Shown: positions 35,270-40,870 of the stretch, piece by piece
Numbering within the stretch: position 1 is the first letter of the stretch
Layout: each line of letters opens with the position of its first letter
Assembly (NCBI GenBank): GCA_937884485.1
Contig: CALGCG010000128.1
Coordinates: 1-64,000 of the forward strand
From: an uncultured Bacteroidales bacterium
GTDB lineage: Bacteria > Bacteroidota > Bacteroidia > Bacteroidales > P3
Length of the DNA stretch: 64,000 bases
Direction: 5' to 3'
Program-made: the position numbers and the translations under genes
Notes under the pieces: generated by a model
Seen by the model: only the letters and a program-made list of their open reading frames with translations
The model's database searches: none
What the model was told of the DNA's origin: nothing

Positions 35270-35445
35270 AGAGGCCCCCGATTCGCCCCCTATTCGGCCC
35301 TTCTTATATAGTTCTCATATACTTCTTATATACTTCTCATATAGTTCTTATATACTGCATATAAGAACTATATAAGAACTATATGAGAACGATATAGGAA
35401 CTATATGAGAAGGGGCGAATTGGGGCCCTATCGGGGGCGAATCCG
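35270..35445. repeat. Palindromic 11-mer array, copy 4
   Basis: The core at 35301-35412 has five 11-bp units (TTCTTATATAG, TTCTCATATAC, TTCTTATATAC, TTCTCATATAG, TTCTTATATAC), the centre TG and five inverted units ending TATATGAGAAG. The left flank has CCCCCGATTCGCCCCC and the right flank GGGGCGAATTGGGGCCC and CGGGGGCGAATCC. It lies between divergent cutC and the flavodiiron gene. Confidence 0.9.
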
Positions 35446-35574
35446 GTGCCCTTCGGCGACGCTCGCGGCGGGCGGCCAGCAGGTGCTCCGGCAGGAGGAA
35501 GCTTTTTTTCGGGGCGGACATACTTTGCGGCCGTTTTTTCCGTTACATTGAGAAAAAAAAAGATACCTACAACT

Positions 35575-36804
35575 ATGCAGAATACACAACACATCACCAA
35601 CGACCTGATCTATGTCGGCGCCAGCGACCGCCGCCTGGCCCTGTTTGAAAATGTCTACCCCGTTCCGCGTGGGGTGAGCTACAACAGCTATGTGCTGCTG
35701 GACGAGAAGGCGGTGCTCTTCGACACCGTCGACGCCTCGGTGGCCCAGCAGTTCTACGAGAACGTCGAGGCCGCCCTCGCCGGCCGCAAGCTGGACTATG
35801 TGGTGGTGCACCACATGGAGCCCGACCACGCCGCCACGCTGATGGACCTCCTGCTGCGCCACCCCGAGGCCACGGTGGTCACCACCGCCAAAGCCGCCCA
35901 GATGATGGAGCAGTTCTTTGGCACCAAGCCCGCACAGCTGATGGCCGTCAAGGAGGGCGACACCCTCTGCACCGGCGCCCACACGCTGGTCTTCACCATG
36001 GCCCCCATGGTGCACTGGCCCGAGGTGATGATGACCTACGACAGCACCGCGAAGACCCTCTTCTCCGCCGACGCCTTCGGCACCTTCGGCGCCCTGAGCG
36101 GCAACCTCTTTGCCGACCAGATGGACTTCGAGCACGAGTGGCTCAGCGACGCCCGCCGCTACTACATCAACATCGTGGGCAAGTACGGTCTGCAGGTGCA
36201 GAATGTGCTGAAGAAAGCCGCCACGCTCGACATCAAGATGATTTGCCCGCTGCACGGACCCGTGTGGCGCTCCAAAGAGCAGGTTGCCGGCCAAGCCGTC
36301 ACCAGCTCTTTAGGCTGGTTTATCGGCAAGCACGACGTGTGGAGCCGCTACGAGCCCGAGGACAAGGGCGTGGTAATCATCTACGGCAGCATCTACGGCC
36401 ACACCGAAGCCGCCGCCCTGCGCCTGGGCACGCTGCTCTCGGAGCGCGGCGTGCGCGGCATCAAAGCCTACGACGCCAGCCACACCCACGCCAGCAAGCT
36501 GGTGGCGGAGTGCTTCCGCGCCAGCCACGTGGTCCTGGCCTCCAGCACCTACAACAACGGCCTCTTCACGCCCATCGAGAGTCTGCTGGCCGACCTCAAG
36601 GCCCACGCCTGGCAGAAGCGCACCGTGGCCCTTATCGAGAACGGCAGCTGGGCCGCACAGACCGCCAAGCTCATGCGCGCCGAGCTGGAGCAGATGAAGG
36701 ACATCGCCATCGTCGGCGACCCCGCCAGCCTCAAGAGCGCCGCCACCCCCGCCCAGGAGCAGCAGCTCGCCGCCCTGGCCGACCAGATAGTGAGTAGTTT
36801 ATAA
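35575..36804 (+). CDS. Flavodiiron protein (A-type flavoprotein)
   Basis: Flavodiiron proteins reduce O2 to water or NO to N2O in the cytoplasm of anaerobes. The 409-residue protein has the lactamase-like diiron domain with HHMEPDHA (His80, Glu82, Asp84, His85) and a flavodoxin domain from about 265 (VIIYGSIYGHTE, SSTYNNGLFTP). The ATG at 35575 is preferred over an upstream extension inside the repeat flank. The flavin reductase-rubredoxin gene 11 bases downstream is a natural electron donor. Confidence 0.93.
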   Translation: MQNTQHITNDLIYVGASDRRLALFENVYPVPRGVSYNSYVLLDEKAVLFDTVDASVAQQFYENVEAALAGRKLDYVVVHHMEPDHAATLMDLLLRHPEATVVTTAKAAQMMEQFFGTKPAQLMAVKEGDTLCTGAHTLVFTMAPMVHWPEVMMTYDSTAKTLFSADAFGTFGALSGNLFADQMDFEHEWLSDARRYYINIVGKYGLQVQNVLKKAATLDIKMICPLHGPVWRSKEQVAGQAVTSSLGWFIGKHDVWSRYEPEDKGVVIIYGSIYGHTEAAALRLGTLLSERGVRGIKAYDASHTHASKLVAECFRASHVVLASSTYNNGLFTPIESLLADLKAHAWQKRTVALIENGSWAAQTAKLMRAELEQMKDIAIVGDPASLKSAATPAQEQQLAALADQIVSSL

Positions 36805-36815
36805 AAAAAAACAAT

Positions 36816-37448
36816 ATGCTCGACAACAAAGCCCTCTTCACCATCGGCTACGGCCTCTATGTCCTCGTTGCCCGGCAGGGCGAGAAGGACAACGCCTGCA
36901 TCATCAACGTGGCGCAACAGGTCAGTAGCGACCCGCTGCAGCTGATGATTTGCATCAACAAAGCCAACCTGACGCACGACATGGTGCTGCGCACGCTGAA
37001 GTTCAACCTCTGCCCCCTCAGCGAGGAGGCCACCATGAAGCCCTTCCAGCACTTCGGCTTCCAGAGCGGCCGCGATGTCGACAAATTCGCCGGCTGCGAG
37101 CAGGAGCTGCGCACGGAGAACGGCCTGCTGTACCTGCCGAAGTTCATCAATGCGGTGATCAGCTGCGTCGTCACCAAGAGCATCGACCTTGGCAGCCACA
37201 CCATGTTCATCGCCATGCCGTTGGAGGCCCGTGTGCTCAGCGACAGCCCGTCGATCACCTACGCCTACTACCAGCAGCACATCAAGCCCACTGGGAACGC
37301 AGGCGTCCCGCCGGCATCGAACAAGAAGCGTTGGGTCTGCGAGGTATGCGGCTACGTCTATGAAGGCGACGAGCTGCCCGCCGACTTCGTCTGCCCCTGG
37401 TGCAAGCACCCCGCCAGAGACTTCAAGCTGATGGAGGGGCAGTCATGA
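36816..37448 (+). CDS. Flavin reductase with C-terminal rubredoxin domain
   Basis: The 210-residue protein has a split-barrel FMN flavin reductase domain (1-155) and a rubredoxin domain (173-206) with Cys175, Cys178, Cys193 and Cys196. This is the high-molecular-weight rubredoxin architecture that passes electrons from NAD(P)H to flavodiiron proteins. The linker GNAGVPPAS (160-168) is encoded by GGGAACGCAGGCGTCCCGCC, a half-copy of a palindromic repeat, so the linker may be of repeat origin. The stop overlaps the start of a 29-residue frame. Confidence 0.9.
   Translation: MLDNKALFTIGYGLYVLVARQGEKDNACIINVAQQVSSDPLQLMICINKANLTHDMVLRTLKFNLCPLSEEATMKPFQHFGFQSGRDVDKFAGCEQELRTENGLLYLPKFINAVISCVVTKSIDLGSHTMFIAMPLEARVLSDSPSITYAYYQQHIKPTGNAGVPPASNKKRWVCEVCGYVYEGDELPADFVCPWCKHPARDFKLMEGQS
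37290..37317. repeat. Repeat-derived linker sequence (family C half element)
   Basis: ACTGGGAACGCAGGCGTCCC lies exactly at the junction between the flavin reductase and rubredoxin domains and is read as TGNAGVPP. Confidence 0.5.
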
Positions 37449-37534
37449 AAAGAGTTTTCTTCTACGACTGGTTCTGCACCATGACGCCCAAGCCCTGGCA
37501 GCTGCAGCCCTACATCGTCGTGGCACCGGAATAA
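37445..37534 (+). CDS. Possible 29-residue translationally coupled microprotein
   Basis: A short frame starts with ATG overlapping the flavin reductase stop (ATGA) and encodes MKRVFFYDWFCTMTPKPWQL followed by QPYIVVAPE. The start context is ideal for coupling and the stop is followed by A-rich DNA that runs into the rubredoxin promoter. The peptide is aromatic-rich with two Trp and one Cys. I do not recognise it. It may be a real small protein or the remnant of a longer gene. Confidence 0.4.
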   Translation: MKRVFFYDWFCTMTPKPWQLQPYIVVAPE

Positions 37535-37548
37535 AAAAAAACATTTAT

Positions 37549-37579
37549 TTTGCCGAATAAGAAAATAGTTGTATCTTTG
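37549..37579 (+). promoter_or_regulatory. Promoter of the rubredoxin gene
   Basis: TTTG at 37549-37552 and TATCTTTG at 37572-37579 are separated by 19 bases, an ideal Bacteroidales promoter, 31 bases before the start codon. Confidence 0.7.
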
Positions 37580-37610
37580 CAGCCGAATATAAACCCTAAA
37601 AAATAACAAA

Positions 37611-37769
37611 ATGGAAAAGTACGTTTGCGACGTTTGCGGTTACGTTTATGATCCCGCAGTTGGCGACCCCGACAACGGCATCGCCCCCGGAACCAAGTTT
37701 GAAGACCTGCCCGCCGACTGGGTGTGCCCCCTGTGCTCGGTGGACAAGACCCACTTCGAGAAACAATAG
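37611..37769 (+). CDS. Rubredoxin
   Basis: The 52-residue one-iron electron carrier has the canonical CDVCGYVYDPAVGDPDNGI and LPADWVCPLCSVDK blocks, with four cysteines in two CxxC pairs. It would shuttle electrons to the flavodiiron protein, rubrerythrin or both. It has its own promoter between the flavin reductase and ferritin genes. Confidence 0.96.
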   Translation: MEKYVCDVCGYVYDPAVGDPDNGIAPGTKFEDLPADWVCPLCSVDKTHFEKQ

Positions 37770-37879
37770 TGGAATGCGTTAATGTGTTAGTGGTTGACAC
37801 CGTCAAACACCAACATAATGATGCATCATCACTAACGCAACAGCGCGATAACACAATAACACAATTAAAAATAAAAGTT
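37770..37879. other. Spacer with inverted repeats before ferritin
   Basis: The 110-base spacer has TTAGTGGTTGAC opposed to GTCAAACACCAA, and GCGTTA opposed to TAACGC, so it could fold as a hairpin. The decamer CACTAACGCA (37830-37839) recurs upstream of the DUF362 gene and downstream of the flavodoxin gene at 47.2 kb. No clear -7 element is seen, so ferritin may be read from the rubredoxin promoter. Confidence 0.45.
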
Positions 37880-38395
37880 ATGCTGAACAAGAAAGTTTCC
37901 GACCTGCTGAACGAGCAGATCAACAAAGAGCTCTACAGCGCCTACCTCTATCTGGACATGAACAACTACTTCGACAAGCGCGGCCTCAACGGCTTCGCCA
38001 ACTGGTACATGATCCAGGCCCAGGAGGAGCGCGACCACGCCATGCTCATCTACAAGTATATGCAGAACAACGACTGCCCCATCAAGCTCAACGCCATCGC
38101 CATGCCCGACAAGGTGTACAAGAAGGACATGGACGTGCTGAAGGCCGGTCTGGAGCACGAGGAGTACGTCACCGCCTCGATCCACACCATCTACGACGCC
38201 GCCAGCAAGGTGAAGGACTTCCGCACCATGCAGTTCCTCGACTGGTTCGTCAAGGAGCAGGGCGAGGAGGAGACCAACGCACGCGACATGATCTCGAAGA
38301 TGGAGCTCTTCGGCAGCGACGCCCGCAGCCTCTACATGCTCAACCAGGAGCTCGCCGCCCGCACCTACAGCGCCCCCAGCCTGGTGCTCGACTAA
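37880..38395 (+). CDS. ftnA: Ferritin
   Basis: The 171-residue iron-storage ferritin has the diiron ferroxidase ligands in INKELYSAYLYLDM, QAQEERDHAM and FVKEQGEEETNARDMI, and the length of bacterial FtnA. It oxidises and stores iron as a 24-mer. The ATG at 37880 is chosen; a longer frame would read through the non-coding spacer. It ends in a terminator shared with the convergent MBL-rubredoxin gene. Confidence 0.94.
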   Translation: MLNKKVSDLLNEQINKELYSAYLYLDMNNYFDKRGLNGFANWYMIQAQEERDHAMLIYKYMQNNDCPIKLNAIAMPDKVYKKDMDVLKAGLEHEEYVTASIHTIYDAASKVKDFRTMQFLDWFVKEQGEEETNARDMISKMELFGSDARSLYMLNQELAARTYSAPSLVLD

Positions 38396-38424
38396 GGCAA
38401 GTACGGTTTTTACCGCATATAAAA

Positions 38425-38466
38425 AAAACATCTGCACGGTTTTGGCCATGCGGATGTTTTTGTTTT
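38425..38466. terminator. Bidirectional terminator between ferritin and MBL-rubredoxin genes
   Basis: AACATCTGCACGG faces CCATGCGGATGTT across a TTTT loop. T-rich sequence follows on the right and an A-run precedes on the left, so it can serve both convergent genes. Confidence 0.75.
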
Positions 38467-38479
38467 TGAGCGGTAAGGA

Positions 38480-39421
38480 TTACGCCTTGTTGAACTTCTC
38501 CTTGCCTTGACGGCAGCGGGGGCACTTCCAGTCGGCAGGCAGGTCCTCGAAGGCCACGCCGTCGTGCTCGGCGGGGTCGTAGACGTAGCCGCAGACGGAG
38601 CAGACATACTTGCCTGTGGCCTTCTTGGCGGCGAAGTCCACCTCGGCCAGCACCGTGGGCACGGGGTGGTCGAGGTCCATCACCCGGTCGGCCTCCAGGT
38701 TCTCGTAGCCCTGGGGCGTGTGGGTGCCCATGTAGACGGTGGGGTGGTTGCGGACGAAGTCGCGCACGCGGTCCAGCGTCTCGCGGGCAGCGGGAAGGTC
38801 GTCGTAGACCACGGAGAGCTTGTTCGCGTAGAGGGCTTCGTCGACATAGGTGATGTCGCCCTGGAACATGTAGAACTTGCCACCCTTCTCGGCCACGGCG
38901 AGGCTGTTGCCGCGGGTGTGGCCCTTGGCCTTGATCATATAGACACCGTCGGCAATCTTCTGGCTCTCGGGGAAGTTGTAGTAGGGCCCGTCGGTGAAGT
39001 GCACGGGGACGATGTTGGGGACGTCCTTCAGTTCGTCGGCGCCCAGCTCGTCGGCACCGACGTAAATTTTGGCATTGGGGAAGAGCTTCAGGCAGCCGCT
39101 GTGGTCGCTGTGGCGGTGGGTGAGAATAATTTTGTTCACGCGCGTGGTGAGGTAGCCCAGCTTGGCCAGGGCGTCGATGTAGTCGCAGATGTCCTCGCCG
39201 GTGTAGGCGGGCGACTTCTCATCGGGCACTTCTTCGGGCGTTCCGGCGGGCAGGCCGGTGTCCACCAGGATGACCTCGCTGCCGGTGTCGATGAGGTAGT
39301 TCTGCAGGCTGCCACGGTAGCGGATATTGGGGTCGAACTTGTCCATACCCTCTTCGCCGCCGAAAGCAAACGGCTGACCATAAAAACCATTCTTTCTGAA
39401 TTTGACTGCTTTGATTTCCAT
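38480..39421 (-). CDS. MBL-fold hydrolase with C-terminal rubredoxin domain
   Basis: The 313-residue protein has a metallo-beta-lactamase domain with THRHSDHSG (His102, His104, Asp106, His107) and further ligands in KGHTRGNS and GDITYVDE. A C-terminal rubredoxin domain follows (YVCSVCGYVYDPAEHDG ... LPADWKCPRC). It lacks the flavodoxin domain of flavodiiron proteins. The HxHxDH pattern suits a hydrolase of the quorum-quenching or glyoxalase II type rather than the HxExDH of flavodiiron proteins, so the rubredoxin's partner is unclear. It has its own -7 element about 80 bases upstream. Confidence 0.85.
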   Translation of the reverse strand: MEIKAVKFRKNGFYGQPFAFGGEEGMDKFDPNIRYRGSLQNYLIDTGSEVILVDTGLPAGTPEEVPDEKSPAYTGEDICDYIDALAKLGYLTTRVNKIILTHRHSDHSGCLKLFPNAKIYVGADELGADELKDVPNIVPVHFTDGPYYNFPESQKIADGVYMIKAKGHTRGNSLAVAEKGGKFYMFQGDITYVDEALYANKLSVVYDDLPAARETLDRVRDFVRNHPTVYMGTHTPQGYENLEADRVMDLDHPVPTVLAEVDFAAKKATGKYVCSVCGYVYDPAEHDGVAFEDLPADWKCPRCRQGKEKFNKA

Positions 39422-39454
39422 AACTATCTGTTGTTGTTAAATTATTTCCCGTCT

Positions 39455-39484
39455 CTGGAGCGCAGGCTGCCAGCCCGCGTCCCG
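39455..39484. repeat. Family B palindrome, intergenic
   Basis: CTGGAGCGCAGGCTGCCAGC followed by CCGCGTCCC is an imperfect inverted repeat, related to the copies inside the R-M gene and downstream of lpxK. Confidence 0.6.
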
Positions 39485-39502
39485 TCCATTTATTTCGCGG
39501 TG

Positions 39503-39510
39503 CAAAGATA
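39503..39510 (-). promoter_or_regulatory. -7 element of the MBL-rubredoxin gene
   Basis: The minus strand reads TATCTTTG followed by C. The family B palindrome lies between it and the start codon, that is, in the leader. Confidence 0.55.
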
Positions 39511-39611
39511 CACAAAAAAAGTGAATCCACAAAACACAACATTGTTTTGGGAACCGAAAAATGTGAACTTTTGGACGCATTCTGCATAGTGGCTATGTGC
39601 GGAGAGGTTCG

Positions 39612-39619
39612 TAATTTTG
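39612..39619 (+). promoter_or_regulatory. -7 element of the flavodoxin lipoprotein gene
   Basis: TAATTTTG followed by C, 24 bases before the ATG at 39643. Confidence 0.55.
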
Positions 39620-39642
39620 CAGCATCAAAAACAACAATGATT

Positions 39643-40275
39643 ATGAAACGTATCATCCTTACAATCATCACCTTGCTGACTTACGCCAGCTGCTCGGGAC
39701 AACCGAATCAAGTAGTGAAAAGTGAAAAAGTGAGTAGTGCACCGACCGAAAACAGATCAAAAAAGGATAACACAATGAACAAGATCGTCATTTTCTTCTC
39801 CCACGCGGGCGACAACTACAGCGTGGGCAACATCGAGGTGGGCAACACCAAAATCGTGGCCGACTATATCAGCAAGCTGACCGGCGCCGACCAATATGAA
39901 ATCGTCACCCACAAGTACGACGGCATGGCCTACACGCCGCTCATCAAGCTGGCGCAGGAAGAAGCCAACCGCGGCGAGCGGCCGCCCTATGAAGGCCAGG
40001 CGCCAGACCTGAGCCAGTACGACACCGTCTTCATCGGCGGCCCCGTGTGGTGGGGCACCTATCCGCAGGTGATGTTCACCCTGTTCAAGGACATCGACCT
40101 CGCCGGCAAGACCGTCATCCCCTTCACCACCCACGAAGGCAGCGGCCTGGCCAACTGCGTCAGCGACGTGAAGAAGGCCTTCCCCAAGGCCCGTGTCGCC
40201 GCCGGCTGGAGCATTTACGGCCACGAAGTGCGTTCGCACCGCGACAAGGTCGAGAAGTGGATTAAAAGTCTTTGA
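39643..40275 (+). CDS. Flavodoxin-like lipoprotein
   Basis: The 210-residue protein starts with a lipoprotein signal (MKRIILTIITLLTYASC, Cys17) and then has a flavodoxin domain: FFSHAGDNYSVG as the phosphate-binding region, FIGGPVWWGTYP and PFTTHEGSGLANCV. Extracytoplasmic flavodoxin lipoproteins are common in gut Bacteroidales. Another ATG two codons upstream is possible. A longer frame would begin before the promoter and is rejected. Cupin and R-M sequences follow downstream. Confidence 0.85.
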   Translation: MKRIILTIITLLTYASCSGQPNQVVKSEKVSSAPTENRSKKDNTMNKIVIFFSHAGDNYSVGNIEVGNTKIVADYISKLTGADQYEIVTHKYDGMAYTPLIKLAQEEANRGERPPYEGQAPDLSQYDTVFIGGPVWWGTYPQVMFTLFKDIDLAGKTVIPFTTHEGSGLANCVSDVKKAFPKARVAAGWSIYGHEVRSHRDKVEKWIKSL

Positions 40276-40333
40276 ATAAGGTTTAAGACCTTATGAAGAA
40301 GGGACTTGCACTAATTCAATTTCCACGAAATAA

Positions 40334-40500
40334 TACCATGAAAAGGAGGCCGTGGAGCTGACGCCCGGCTTCCGCACCGAACTGATGGAGCAGCGAGAGC
40401 AGAGTGATGCTCGCATCAACTCTGCCGAGTCGCGACTGAAGTCGAGTGAAACTCAATGGCTCGAGCCCGTCGACGACGAACTATTTACAAGACAGCCCCC
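40334..40500 (+). pseudogene. Decayed cupin gene relic (left copy)
   Basis: In one frame the DNA encodes YHEKEAVELTPG, then about 25 unrelated residues, then ETQWLEPVDDELF. The first part matches the middle and the last part the usual C-terminus of small single-domain cupins, but the metal-binding HWHGAA region between them is missing. Bases 40342-40369 match 48935-48961 in the cupin relic on the other side of the R-M gene, apart from one indel. No start codon or intact N-terminus is present. Confidence 0.5.
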
Positions 40501-40509
40501 CATCACACC

Positions 40510-40542
40510 ACAGCGCAGCAGAGAGACCCTCTGCTGCGCTGT
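40510..40542. other. Perfect 14-bp hairpin
   Basis: ACAGCGCAGCAGAG and CTCTGCTGCGCTGT flank the loop AGACC. There is no T-run after it. It stands 26 bases before the R-M gene promoter and could mark the end of the decayed upstream unit or act as a regulator site. Confidence 0.6.
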
Positions 40543-40567
40543 CGCTGTCCCTGTGTGAAAAAATAAA

Positions 40568-40599
40568 TTTGGCAGAATAGAATATTATGTGTATTTTTG
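40568..40599 (+). promoter_or_regulatory. Promoter upstream of the structured RNA and R-M gene
   Basis: TTTG at 40568-40571 and TATTTTTG at 40592-40599 have a 20-base spacing. The predicted start near 40606 gives a leader of about 260 bases before the R-M start codon, much longer than other leaders in the window. Confidence 0.65.
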
Positions 40600-40690
40600 C
40601 ACCGTCGATTTAAAAACAACAATATATGGCATAAACAAAGAGAATAAAGAATAGATAACGACATAATATAAAGCGTTTTTGCTTTTCAAG

Positions 40691-40804
40691 GTGTACGGAA
40701 ATCTCGACAATTTCTATACTATCACTCGAGAAAGCAGAACGCTCACGGTGTTACCCGTGGGCTTTCTCGTTTGTGATAGTAGGTAGTCGAGAACCTCCGT
40801 ACAC
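40691..40804 (+). ncRNA. Long structured RNA (leader element or small RNA)
   Basis: Five nested perfect stems form one 114-base hairpin: GTGTACGGA/TCCGTACAC (40691-40699 with 40796-40804), TCTCGAC/GTCGAGA (40702-40708 with 40786-40792), TACTATCAC/GTGATAGTA (40717-40725 with 40773-40781), CGAGAAAGC/GCTTTCTCG (40727-40735 with 40761-40769) and CACGG/CCGTG (40744-40748 with 40755-40759). A larger asymmetric bubble (8 by 4 bases) separates the second and third stems. A CCGCGG plus seven T residues follows at 40815-40826. It may be a 5' leader regulator of the R-M gene or a separate RNA; a long rod with a bubble also recalls 6S RNA. The plus strand is inferred from the promoter. Confidence 0.65.
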
Positions 40805-40826
40805 GACAGAAGTCCGCGGTTTTTTT

Positions 40827-40870
40827 ATGGTGCTTGGAAAGCAAACGAATACAACGATACCAAGCACCAT
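40827..40870 (+). promoter_or_regulatory. Hairpin that occludes the R-M start codon
   Basis: ATGGTGCTTGG (40827-40837) is perfectly complementary to CCAAGCACCAT (40860-40870), and the A and T of the start ATG at 40869 are part of the right arm. The left arm also contains an in-frame ATG (40827). Such a stem would hide the initiation site in the mRNA. Confidence 0.65.

Noticed and set aside
1283..35412. The 11-mer arrays as CRISPR arrays
   Set aside because: Units are only 11 bp with no spacers, half are inverted, and no cas gene is present.
1270..35445. Palindromic arrays as insertion sequences or MITEs
   Set aside because: No transposase gene is nearby and I could not see target-site duplications at the edges; a mobile origin stays possible but unsupported.
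40773..40868. An N-terminal extension of the R-M enzyme by 32 residues
   Set aside because: It would be translated from the 3' half of the structured RNA and the start-codon hairpin, and the residues do not resemble the nuclease domain; the family-like sequence begins at 40869.
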